Origin: CAYZAK01 sp964476445 | GTDB lineage: Bacteria; CG03; SLGR01; JAGXOG01 | Length of the DNA stretch: 64,000 bases | Direction of reading: 5' to 3' | Assembly: GCA_964476445.1 (NCBI GenBank) | Contig: CAYZAK010000004.1 | Span: forward strand, 1-64,000 | Shown: positions 43,598-52,900 of the stretch, one piece after another | Layout: every line of letters begins with the position of its first letter | Numbering within the stretch: position 1 is the first letter of the stretch | Program-made: the position numbers and the translations under genes | The notes under the pieces: generated by a model | Database searches by the model: none | Told to the model about the DNA's origin: nothing | The model's input: only the letters and a program-made list of their open reading frames with translations

Positions 43598-44828
43598 AAA
43601 TAAATTAATGAGGCTGGCTTTTTTAGTGGTGTTGTTAGGGTTTAGAAGTTATGTTCCAGTTGTGGCCGTTCAGGATGCCTACCAGCAAGGAGTAAATTTT
43701 TATTTGGACGGAAATATAGAACAGGCCATGACATCTCTCAATGAAGCCTATGAAGAGTCTCCGGAGAATGAGAGGGTAAAAGGGCTGTTAGCCGAGGTAT
43801 TAATTTTAAAAGCCGGAGAGTTAAACGAAAGAGAAGAGTATGAAAAAGCGCTTGACCATATTGGAAAAGCTAAAGATTTAAGACCGGACGATGATAAGGT
43901 CAATAGAGTTTATAATATGTTGCATTCAAAAGTCCATCCGGATGAGTATTTAAAAGAAAAAGAGATTGAAACTACTGACCCGGAATTTGAGGAAGAACCT
44001 GAACACCGGGATTTACAGGAGATTAAAGAAGAAGAAGAAGAAAAACGGGAAGAAAGGGTCCGGATAATAGAAAAACCTCCGCAAAAACTTACCGTAAGAG
44101 AAAGGGAGCTTTTAAGACCTATAATTATGACCGGGGAAGACAAGACAGATAGTACAATTTATTATGTAATGGGGGGAACTGTTTTTTCATTGATGTTGTT
44201 TATGAGTATGGCGGGATTCTGGATAAAAAACCTTACTCAAAGTAACCGGGAGAGTATGGAACAAATCACCCAGGCCTCGTCAGAGAAAGTGGAACGGATG
44301 GAAAAAGAATTAAAAAAGGTCCGCCGTGAAAAACAAAGGATAAATAAAAAAGAAAAAAAGGATTCTCATCGGCAAAAAAAAGACCGTAAAGTCAGGGAAG
44401 AACGACTTAAAAAAGAATACGCTCAGCTTCTTAAAGAGGCAATTCAATCCGATAACGCGCCCCGGGTGATTGAAGAACCCAGAATAGCTGAAAGTCCGGC
44501 CGATAAAGAAGAAGAAAAAGAAGTTAAAAATTCATTTAAAAGATTAAGGAAAACTAAGTACAATGAGGCATTTAAATTATTAAAAAGTATGACCGGTAAA
44601 GGTAATTCTTGGGTCCGGTTATGGGCCGCCGAGCTTACGCCGGATTTAAAAGTACAGGATCGCCTTAATATTTTAAAAGAACTGGTTACTGACCCGGAAT
44701 ACCAGGTAAAAAAGAGGGCCCTTAAGGAACTTAAGAATATAACCGATTCCAAAGAGGTTGATAAAGTTTACCGGATAGAAGCTAATAATATTTTAAAAGA
44801 GGTTAAGACCGACGGTTGGGTAGTGTAA
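43587..44828 (+). CDS. Membrane-anchored TPR/coiled-coil protein with HEAT-like C-terminus
   Basis: The 413-residue protein has an N-terminal hydrophobic segment (LMRLAFLVVLLGFRSYVPVV), likely a signal or anchor. TPRs follow at about 30-115 (YQQGVNFYLDGNIEQAMTSL, EYEKALDHIGKAKDLRPDDD), then a Glu-rich linker, and a single membrane helix near 192-212 (YYVMGGTVFSLMLFMSMAGF). A long basic/acidic coiled coil covers about 215-285, and HEAT-like helices come at the end (WVRLWAAELTPDLKVQDRLN). I know no named family. It could be an envelope-spanning scaffold for the PorV-TPR protein it overlaps. Confidence 0.7.
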   Translation: MDSKNKLMRLAFLVVLLGFRSYVPVVAVQDAYQQGVNFYLDGNIEQAMTSLNEAYEESPENERVKGLLAEVLILKAGELNEREEYEKALDHIGKAKDLRPDDDKVNRVYNMLHSKVHPDEYLKEKEIETTDPEFEEEPEHRDLQEIKEEEEEKREERVRIIEKPPQKLTVRERELLRPIIMTGEDKTDSTIYYVMGGTVFSLMLFMSMAGFWIKNLTQSNRESMEQITQASSEKVERMEKELKKVRREKQRINKKEKKDSHRQKKDRKVREERLKKEYAQLLKEAIQSDNAPRVIEEPRIAESPADKEEEKEVKNSFKRLRKTKYNEAFKLLKSMTGKGNSWVRLWAAELTPDLKVQDRLNILKELVTDPEYQVKKRALKELKNITDSKEVDKVYRIEANNILKEVKTDGWVV

Positions 44829-44844
44829 CTACAAATATATCAGG

Positions 44845-44873
44845 TTGACCAGAAATATTAATTATGGTATATA
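44845..44873 (+). promoter_or_regulatory. Sigma-70-type promoter before the cyclase unit
   Basis: TTGACC (44845-44850), a 17-bp spacer and TATATA (44868-44873) predict a start near 44880. This lies 22 nt before a 40-codon reading frame at 44902 and 137 nt before the cyclase. An overlapping TATAAT at 44872-44877 is less well spaced. Confidence 0.5.
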
Positions 44874-44901
44874 TAATTTATAAACTGGGAAAAAATTTAT
44901 T

Positions 44902-45024
44902 ATGACAAAAAACCGTATACCGGAACCGATAAGATACACCAACCAGAACGTACTAAATACCTTAGACCGTTCAACGTATAATACAGACTATTTGAATTCC
45001 TCCGGCAATTATAAAGATGACTAA
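44902..45024 (+). CDS. Possible 40-residue leader protein
   Basis: ATG 44902 opens 40 codons (MTKNRIPEPIRYTNQNVLNT and 20 more, ending GNYKDD) and stops at TAA 45022-45024, eight bases inside the cyclase gene. TGGGAA lies about 10 bases upstream, and the predicted transcript start at about 44880 includes it. The peptide is polar, without a membrane segment or signal, and I recognise no family. The stop/start overlap would couple it to the cyclase. It may equally be non-coding leader sequence. Confidence 0.35.
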   Translation: MTKNRIPEPIRYTNQNVLNTLDRSTYNTDYLNSSGNYKDD

Positions 45025-46948
45025 AAAAAAACCGTTACTATGTATTACCGTTTCAGTAATTTTTACAGTTCTTATATTTTTTACCTTAGGGTGGCTTAAA
45101 GTTGTTGATTATAAAATAATGGACCAGATGTTTGAGCTCAGAGGTCCGGGAGAGTTTTCAGAATCAATAAACGTGGTAGCCATGGGGGATGGCAGTTTAA
45201 ATGCCCTGGGGCGTTGGCCGTGGCGGAGAGCCTATATGGCCTCTTTTATAAATATAATGAACAAATATGATTTGAGGACCCTGGTTTTTGATGTACTTTT
45301 CTTAGAAGAGGACGAAGAGCATCCCGGCGACGATGTTTTACTTCGGAATCAGACTGAACTTCTGGGTAATGTCTTATATCCCTTTTACGGTATCCCTGAA
45401 CATATTTATCGTGAAACAACCTATAAAATTCATATTGATGAAACTCAGAGAAAGATTTTAGAAAAAAGTTCATTGGGTAAAGTTTCCGAACTGGAAAATC
45501 CCGAAAATTTAATTGAGGTTGGGGGGGTATCACTTCCGATTTCCAGTTTATGTGAAGTTGCCGCCGGTGTGGGAGCTATCAATGCGGATTCTGATTCAGA
45601 CGGTATATATAGGAGAGTTCCTCTGGTTTTAAGGTTTGAAGATTTAATCGTTCCCAATATGGCTCTGGCTTCAGTGTTAAATTATCTAGGAGCTCAAAAA
45701 GAAGATGTAACTATAACCCCCGGACGCTCAATAACAATAAAAACTGATTCAGATACAATTGTAATTCCCGTAGACAGTAAGTACCAGATGATGGTTAATC
45801 ATACCGGTGATTTTAAACCTGATAATATCAATGTAGCATCGTTCATCCAGATAGTTAGATCTGACTATGACGATATGGAAGACCCGCCGATTGATTTAAC
45901 TATACTTAAGGAAAAAATGGCTTTTATAGGCCTTACGGGAACGGGAACAGCGGATTTAAGTCCCACACCCTATTCTAACGTATATCCAATGGTCGGGTTC
46001 CTGGCAACAATATCTTCAAATATTTTAGAAGGAAATTTTCTTAGACCTGTACCGAGCTGGGTAAATTATTTTATTATAGTATCGATAATTTTAATGGCCA
46101 TCTTAATTACAGTAAAGTTTAAAGCCTTACCATCGGCAATACTTAATATTATTATGGGCACGGTGTATTTTTATCTGAGTTATATGTTATTTAAAAATGA
46201 GTACGTAGTGAGTACCTTTTATCCCCTTATGGGAATATTTTTTTCATACACCAGTTTTACAGTATACAAATTTGCCACCGAAGAAGAGGAAAAAAAGATC
46301 ATAAGAAATATGTTTCAGCGATATGTTTCAACTCAAGTTGTGGATGTATTACTTGATAAGCCGGACCAGATCCGTCTCGGCGGCCAGAGAAAGCTTCTTA
46401 CAGTTTTCTTTTCAGATATAAGAGGATTCACTTCAATGTCCGAGAAACTGCAGCCGGAAGAGGTGGTGCAGGTTTTAAATGAATACCTTACCGAAATGAT
46501 TAAAATTGTTTTTAAGTACAACGGTACTCTTGATAAATTTATGGGCGATGCTGTTATGGCTTTATGGGGAGCGCCAGTAGAGCAAAACGATCACTCCATC
46601 CAGGCGGTGAGGGCAGCCTGGGAAATGAAAAAGACTCTTAAAAAACTACAAAAAAAATGGGCCCGGGAGGGAAAGAAATCCATAGCCGTGGGTATGGGAA
46701 TTAATACCGGTGATGTAGTCGTCGGGAATATGGGTTCCGAACAGTTTGCGGATTACACCGTGATAGGTGATAATGTAAATCTGGCTGCCCGGCTTGAAGA
46801 AAATGCCGAACCGGATCAGATTTTAATAAGTGAAACAACTTACGAACAGGTAAAGGATATGATAAGAGCAAAGAAAATGCCCCCCCTGAAAGTTAAAGGA
46901 AAAGAAAAGCCTGTTAAAGTGTACGAAGTTTTAGAGGTAAAAAATTAG
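45017..46948 (+). CDS. CHASE2-domain adenylate/guanylate cyclase (class III)
   Basis: The 643-residue protein has an N-terminal membrane helix, an extracytoplasmic CHASE2 sensor at about 35-335 (VVAMGDGSLNALGRWPWRRA, LVFDVLFLEEDEEH) and two or three membrane helices at about 345-425. A C-terminal class III cyclase follows. Its metal Asp residues are in VFFSDIRGFTSMSE and LDKFMGDAVMALWG, and GINTGDVVVGNMGS and YTVIGDNVNLAARLE complete the site. Lys in DKFMGD favours ATP as substrate, but this is not decisive. It would make cAMP (or cGMP) in response to an envelope signal. CRP-like sites occur just downstream. Confidence 0.93.
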   Translation: MTKKKPLLCITVSVIFTVLIFFTLGWLKVVDYKIMDQMFELRGPGEFSESINVVAMGDGSLNALGRWPWRRAYMASFINIMNKYDLRTLVFDVLFLEEDEEHPGDDVLLRNQTELLGNVLYPFYGIPEHIYRETTYKIHIDETQRKILEKSSLGKVSELENPENLIEVGGVSLPISSLCEVAAGVGAINADSDSDGIYRRVPLVLRFEDLIVPNMALASVLNYLGAQKEDVTITPGRSITIKTDSDTIVIPVDSKYQMMVNHTGDFKPDNINVASFIQIVRSDYDDMEDPPIDLTILKEKMAFIGLTGTGTADLSPTPYSNVYPMVGFLATISSNILEGNFLRPVPSWVNYFIIVSIILMAILITVKFKALPSAILNIIMGTVYFYLSYMLFKNEYVVSTFYPLMGIFFSYTSFTVYKFATEEEEKKIIRNMFQRYVSTQVVDVLLDKPDQIRLGGQRKLLTVFFSDIRGFTSMSEKLQPEEVVQVLNEYLTEMIKIVFKYNGTLDKFMGDAVMALWGAPVEQNDHSIQAVRAAWEMKKTLKKLQKKWAREGKKSIAVGMGINTGDVVVGNMGSEQFADYTVIGDNVNLAARLEENAEPDQILISETTYEQVKDMIRAKKMPPLKVKGKEKPVKVYEVLEVKN

Positions 46949-46985
46949 GTTAAAGATAATTGTTAAATAAATTTTTTACTGTAAA

Positions 46986-47028
46986 TGTGAGTAAAGTCAC
47001 TGAAAATTTAAGTTAAATAAGCTATTAT
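46986..47028 (+). promoter_or_regulatory. CRP-type site with class II promoter before the FecR gene
   Basis: TGTGAGTAAAGTCACT (46986-47001) matches the CRP/FNR-family TGTGA-N6-TCACA consensus at nine of ten half-site bases. A TATTAT -10 lies at 47023-47028, giving a start near 47035. The site centre (46993.5) is then at -41.5, the classical class II activator position. A weak -35-like CTGAAA (47000-47005) overlaps the site edge. Confidence 0.65.
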
Positions 47029-47098
47029 TTGTAATGCTGGCACTAATTAACAGGGAACCAGCGTAGAAAGATGGTAAGTTAACCGGAGGATTTTTAAA

Positions 47099-48583
47099 AT
47101 GGAAAATTTTTATAAAAAGATAATGTTTATTTTTGGGGTATTGTTTATGTTTTCATACGGAGCAGCGTTAGGCGGTGTGGCGCTGTTAACTCAGTTAGAA
47201 GGTTCGGTAGAATATAGATCGGAGGGTTCAGAAGACTGGACCGTCGCACAGGTAGAGCAGCAGCTTAACAGAAAAGATCATCTTAGAACCGGCAGTGATT
47301 CTATGGCTGTAGTAGAGTTTAACACCGGTCATGAAATTGAAATTTCTGCAGAAAGTTCTTTTGAGATAAGAGAATCTAATAAAGCTCAGACCGATCTTGA
47401 GCTTTTTAAAGGTAAACTCAGGTCCAGAGTAAAAGAATTAAGTAAGGATGAAAGTTATGAGGTCCAGGCTCCCCAGGCAGTTACCGGAGTCCGAGGTACC
47501 GATTTTTCAGTAGAGGTAGTGGATAACACTACCCGGGTTGAAGTTTTTGAAGGGAAAGTTTTGGCCAGAGAGCTAATTACTGGCCAGAGCGTGGAAGTTA
47601 GTGCCGGGCAGTACACCAGTATAGAGAGCAACCAGCCGCCCGCCGCTCCTCGGCAGTTAGAACCTGCTGAACCGGCTCCTCAAAAAACTGAAGCCATCGA
47701 AGAAAGAGACTTCGGGAATATCAGGGAAGAAGTCCGCCGTGAAATGTTTGAAGAGATATCCAGGGAAGCGGTTCTATCCCGTGCCGCCGAGGAAATAAAA
47801 CAGGCTGAGTATGAAAATGGAAAAGTTATGATCGATGTACATGGAAATAGAGTTAGGCTGGAAGAGTATGTTGTAAGACTCAAAGAGAACGAATTTAAAT
47901 ACGTGGTTTTAAATCACCGGGATGAAAGATTTGATTTCGGTAAAATAGATTTTGTATTCGACAGCAGTTTACCCGGGGACTTAAGCCGGGCCACCGAAAA
48001 TATGTTTTATTCGGATAATTCTGAAAAGCCGGACTGGATACTCACTGATTTAACTTCGGTTATTTCCAACACTAAAGACAGGGTAAACGAAGTGGCCACC
48101 GGCGGAAATATGATCCAGGATTCGGAAGATAACTGGAGACATTATTTTTCAGATTTTACTTTTTCCATTAAGGGTTTTGAAAAAGAGGAAAAAGTATTGT
48201 GGGCCAGGGAAATTTACGGTGGATACGGAGGAGCGGTTTACGATGACTTAACCGTGGAATACGAATATCTCGGAGGTGATGATCCGGAAGTTGAAAAAAA
48301 GTATCCATCCGGTGAAGAGTCTTTCCATTTTTACAATAGAAACACTTTTGCCGACGGGACCTGGATATCAACTGAAGATTATTTTATAGATGACGAGGGA
48401 AATATACAGAGTTCATCTGACCTTTCCGATAATTTTAATTCGGAAATAGGAGGAAGTTTTAAAGAGTATCTGGCCGGACTTAATTTTGAGAGAAAATATG
48501 AAAGTTCTGAATTTGGAGACCGGGATATTGACCTGGTATTTTCGACAAAACTGATTCTGGATGCGGGCATGGTTTCATATTAA
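47099..48583 (+). CDS. Secreted FecR-domain protein
   Basis: The 494-residue protein has an N-terminal hydrophobic signal (KKIMFIFGVLFMFSYGAALG). A FecR domain follows at about 30-165, with VEYRSEGSEDWTVAQVEQQL, LRTGSDSMAVVEF and the strong APQAVTGVRGTDFSVEV. The remaining 300 residues are acidic and unassigned. No FecI-type sigma factor or cytoplasmic anti-sigma segment is present, so it is not a classical iron regulator. FecR domains of this kind occur in secreted envelope proteins near CHASE2 cyclases, as here. A GGAGGA ribosome-binding site and a CRP-type promoter precede it. Confidence 0.85.
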   Translation: MENFYKKIMFIFGVLFMFSYGAALGGVALLTQLEGSVEYRSEGSEDWTVAQVEQQLNRKDHLRTGSDSMAVVEFNTGHEIEISAESSFEIRESNKAQTDLELFKGKLRSRVKELSKDESYEVQAPQAVTGVRGTDFSVEVVDNTTRVEVFEGKVLARELITGQSVEVSAGQYTSIESNQPPAAPRQLEPAEPAPQKTEAIEERDFGNIREEVRREMFEEISREAVLSRAAEEIKQAEYENGKVMIDVHGNRVRLEEYVVRLKENEFKYVVLNHRDERFDFGKIDFVFDSSLPGDLSRATENMFYSDNSEKPDWILTDLTSVISNTKDRVNEVATGGNMIQDSEDNWRHYFSDFTFSIKGFEKEEKVLWAREIYGGYGGAVYDDLTVEYEYLGGDDPEVEKKYPSGEESFHFYNRNTFADGTWISTEDYFIDDEGNIQSSSDLSDNFNSEIGGSFKEYLAGLNFERKYESSEFGDRDIDLVFSTKLILDAGMVSY

Positions 48584-48606
48584 ATAGCATTGAAAGGAGA
48601 AAAGTA

Positions 48607-49839
48607 GTGAAATATTTAACCAGTTTAATTGTAGGAATAGTATTTAGTTTTGGGCTTTACAACCGGGTAGAAGCTGAGATTAAGTATACTCCGGTGGCCG
48701 ATATTTCGGTATCCGGCGGCCAGTATTTTTTACAGGGAGATCCGTCTTCTTTAGGGGGAAATGCCAGTATATATTTTTCACCTGCTCTCAATTTCAATCC
48801 GGAGACTTCTTTGATTCCCATTTTAAGTTTAAATTATTCGGGAACCCGCGATGTCAGAGAACTTGTGGGCGGGGATACGTTAACCCGGCAGACCGGAGAT
48901 GGGGGAATAAATTTAATATATGTAACTTCTTTTTCGGATATTAAAACCCGGGTCCGTACCGGCTACAGAAAATCTCTTATAAATGAGACTAAAGACGAGG
49001 ATTGGTCGGATGGTCTTTTTAACTATAACCGTATTCTTTTTGGAGTACAGGGAGAAAAGAAGATTTTTGGATATGATATATCTTTGTCCGGAGACTATTA
49101 CCGTATGAATTTCCCCAACTATTCCAGTCTTGTATCAGAAGCCCGGGAGGATTTTGAAACTTCCATAGATACCTATACTTATACCGAGATATCCGAAAAT
49201 GCCGGTGAAAATGTCCTGAACTATTCCAATATTATGGTACGTCTTAAAGGTGCAAAAAATTATACCGGTAACCTTTCAGCCGCGTACTCTTATGGAGTGG
49301 ATTTAAGAAACTACGATGACCAGACAATAGTTCAAAAAGCCGGGTCCTTTTCTGAAACTTTAAGAAGTGATCTGGTACATACTTTCACCGCCGGTTTGGA
49401 TTACCGTTACAAAAAAGCGGTGCTGGGACTGGAAAATAAAACTACTTTTTTAAGTTCCAATCAGAACTCTTATGATTCCCGCACCCCGAAATACATAGAT
49501 AATTTTTATTCATACTCTGCAACTTCCTTTATTCCTTCGTTAACTTTGTATCTGGGCGATGAAAATAAGATTAGCAGTTTTAACATAAACTGGTATATAA
49601 GTTTAAGAAAGTACAATGACCGACTGGCACGTGAAGAGGATGGAGACTATACCGAAGATAATATAAAACAGCTTTACAATAATTTTGGCTTATCCTACAG
49701 ATACCCGGTATCGAATAATATATACGCATTTGCCCGGTTAAACCGGCAGGTGGTATCCTCAAACATGGATTACGAGGCCGCTTATAAATACAACTACACT
49801 GCGACCAACTACAGTCTGGGAGTAAACTGGCAGTATTAA
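48607..49839 (+). CDS. Predicted outer-membrane beta-barrel protein
   Basis: The 410-residue protein starts at GTG 48607 with AAAGGAG upstream, 23 nt after the FecR gene, so the two share a transcript. It has a signal peptide (KYLTSLIVGIVFSFGLYNRV). It then shows many alternating aromatic and hydrophobic strands ending in a terminal aromatic strand (NYSLGVNWQY), which is typical of an outer-membrane barrel with the final residue aromatic. No named family is recognised. It may export or display the FecR protein or sense the envelope. Confidence 0.65.
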   Translation: MKYLTSLIVGIVFSFGLYNRVEAEIKYTPVADISVSGGQYFLQGDPSSLGGNASIYFSPALNFNPETSLIPILSLNYSGTRDVRELVGGDTLTRQTGDGGINLIYVTSFSDIKTRVRTGYRKSLINETKDEDWSDGLFNYNRILFGVQGEKKIFGYDISLSGDYYRMNFPNYSSLVSEAREDFETSIDTYTYTEISENAGENVLNYSNIMVRLKGAKNYTGNLSAAYSYGVDLRNYDDQTIVQKAGSFSETLRSDLVHTFTAGLDYRYKKAVLGLENKTTFLSSNQNSYDSRTPKYIDNFYSYSATSFIPSLTLYLGDENKISSFNINWYISLRKYNDRLAREEDGDYTEDNIKQLYNNFGLSYRYPVSNNIYAFARLNRQVVSSNMDYEAAYKYNYTATNYSLGVNWQY

Positions 49840-49853
49840 ACTTTAAAAATAAA

Positions 49854-49896
49854 AGTGACTAAAATCACAGACATATATTTAGAATTAAATTATAAT
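49854..49896 (+). promoter_or_regulatory. CRP-type site with class II promoter before the 1686-residue surface protein
   Basis: AGTGACTAAAATCACA (49854-49869) fits TGTGA-N6-TCACA at nine of ten half-site bases. The centre is 49861.5, and a perfect TATAAT lies at 49891-49896, giving a start near 49903 with the site at -41.5. The spacing is the same to the base as for the site at 46986. A -35-like CAGACA lies 17 bp upstream of the -10. Confidence 0.68.
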
Positions 49897-49945
49897 GATA
49901 CTAAATAAATATAAAAATTTATAAAATTTACGGAGGAAAATTTAT

Positions 49946-52900
49946 ATGAAAAAAAGAATATTTTGTACTGTTGCGGCCTTATTAATATACTTTGCCGGTA
50001 TAGCGGCAGCTGCAGAGGATGTAACTTTAACTGTTAAGGTTGAAGACGGTTACGGGGAGAGTGTAAGGGGTGCCCGGGTGGTACTTGCTGATTTTGAAGA
50101 TTTGGCAAATTCCTATATTGACTATACCGCAGAAAACGGCGAAACCTCATTTACCGTTCCCAATGACGGAAAACAATATGCAATAATACCCTCTTCTCAC
50201 GGCTGGACTCCGACTTTTCTTGACTGGGTAAATTCAGCCGATTACGAGCCGGTTGAATGGGCCGCATCCACGGCTGAGGAAACAGTTACAGTCGGGCTTC
50301 AGAAAATGACGGATTTAAGCGGGATATGCAAAGTTAAATCTGAGGTCACAGTAGATACAACTACAGTTATCTTCGGCGGCATAGGACACGACAGCCGCAC
50401 GGGGGATGTGGCAATGGGGGCAGGCTTTGCGCCCGATGCCGACACCGATTCCATCTATTATTACAATGTGCCCAACCATCTCGGTGACGACGGCTATGGC
50501 GCGGGATGCTTTTCTCCGGTTATGAATACGCATATTGACGGTACGATTTCGGGCATTACCTCATCGGAAACAGGAACAGTTGCCGGCCCGACGCTGGATC
50601 TTACTTCTACGGAGGCGGAAAGTCCTGATACTACGGAAAGTTCCGCCGGAACCGCCGACCTCCTTATTTTCCGCGGTGTTGTGACAAGCCCGGGCGGCGA
50701 GGCCCTGCCCGACGCCGAGGTAAAGATTGAATACGGCACTACTACGGCCGACGGTAACTTGGTTTGGGATTCCTTTACTTCCTGGACGGACTCAAACGGG
50801 ATTTACCGGGTTTACGGCGACACCGTACCGCCCTCGGCGACTTTTCACTACTATGTTTCAAGAAAAGGCAGCGTTGGGGTCAGCACCGCGGTCCCCGTTA
50901 ACTTTCAAGAAACTACCCTGCCTGCAAGAAAGAATTTCACGCTTGATGTGGCAGATGGGAAACTAAAAGGAGTGCTTCTGCTGGACGGTACCCCTGTTCC
51001 CGACGGCCACGTTCACGTTCACGGGGACTGGACGGCCTGGAGTATTGACGGGAGCACAACCAATTTGGTTAAAGAAGAGCCGTTTATCTGGGCGGACTCC
51101 CGGATAAGGTCAGACGGGACTTTCGATATAGGAGGACTTCCCCGGGGAAACTATATACTGGAGATATGGTCGGATTTTTCGCAGGACGAAATTATTTACA
51201 ACAACGGCCCCAACGGCCGCGAAGATATCGTAGACTGGAGCTACAGGCGTGTGGGGAGCGACGATTTAAGGATTAAGGTATGGTCCAGCACTTTCAGCGT
51301 CTTTACCTCCACAGGAGGGGATGTTACCGTCCAGGAAACCAACGAAGACGGCCGGCTTAAAGTAAATATCCCTCCCAAGGATTTTACGGAAAGTTCAACC
51401 GCTACTATTACCGGGTTTGTTAAACTGCTTTCCGGAGATGAGATTGTTGATGAGAGCCCGGTGACTTTAATTGTCAGCGAAAACAATTATGAACACGAAT
51501 TTTCGACACACGGAGTAAACTCCGGTACTGCCACGGAAGAAGAAGACCTTGTATATGTTGATCTTCCCCACAGCCGGGTGAGCGAGGATAGTGTTGAACT
51601 TTTATCACATGAAGACTTTGCGTGGGTTGACTGGGAACACCCGGAGACCGGAAAAAGCCGGATATACTGGTATGCTACGCAGGCACCGGAAAAAGGGGAA
51701 ACAGTTGAATTAAACTACGATTATCAGAACCCGGACATGCCGGTGCGCTTATTTGAGACGGTTTCCGGTACGGGCACGGACTTTCCGTTTGAAATAACAG
51801 TGGAGGCCGGCAAAAAATACCGGATGAATATAAGGTCGCTTTACTACGGCGAGTCGCTTAAAATGGGCCAGTGGGATCAGCTTGACAATATAGATTTTAC
51901 CGGTGACAGGACAACTCTTGATATAGGCGAGCTGGCGGTAGCCCCGGCCGGGCAGGTAAGGGGATATGTAAGAAAACCCGACGGCAATTACTTTAGGCCT
52001 GTATACAAATTGATTGAGGATGATGCGAATGATTACAAGGTGGAGCTTGGTATGGAGGTAGTAGCCGACGGGATAACGGTGGATTCCTGGGACGATGCGG
52101 AAGTTCACGATGACGGCTCTTTCCTGTTGACCGGCCTTCTTCCCGGAGAGTACCACCTCAAGACCAGGACCGGGCTCTGGGTGGAACCGAAAGAAAAATT
52201 AAACGAGGAACTCGGTAAAGTACCCTGGGCCGATACAAGAAGGGAGATTACCGTGAGGGCTTCAACCGAGCCCGCCAGGATAAACTTGAATCTTGAGAGA
52301 GGGATAAACATAAAGCCCGAGGGTATAAGCGTAGATCTTACTCCGGGGGCGACTCATTATTTTTCCAAAGAGGAAGAATGTTGGGAGACCGGCGATGTCA
52401 GGCGCGAGGGTATGATAGGGTTTTTCGCGCTTAAAAAAGATACCCAACTCACCCCGAAAACTTTGAAAAGTTTCTTTATGGGCGGCAGTGAGTTTTTTGA
52501 CATAGGGTTCGGCTACAACCCTGATAGCGATGAATTTTTCGCCGGCGAGACCTTTGAAAAGAGGGTTGCCCCGGGCGAGTTTGATTTTTACGGAGGGGCG
52601 ATAAGAGAATACGATCCCGAGACCGATCAGGACGATATGAATATGCTTTTTCTCTCCCGCCGGAGGGGAGTGACGGTAAGCGAGGACCTGGCAGAGTATA
52701 TCGAACAGGAAGGCCCCGTCCAGGAGATAAATATTCCGGACTTGGAACTGGGGAGCGTCGAGCTTACCGGACATATTGCAGGAGACCATATTATTACTAA
52801 GGAAGATCTGCCTGCAATTAAGGCAAATCCAAACGCAGTAATTGAGTTACTGCCCTCTGTGATGCTCTATGATGATACCGACGGCCGCCTGGCCGGCTTT

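Noticed and set aside
52262..52789. Minus-strand frame of 175 codons in the giant surface protein
   Set aside because: It lies in the G+C-rich island, where stop codons are rarer on all frames; no family features, start context or promoter support it.
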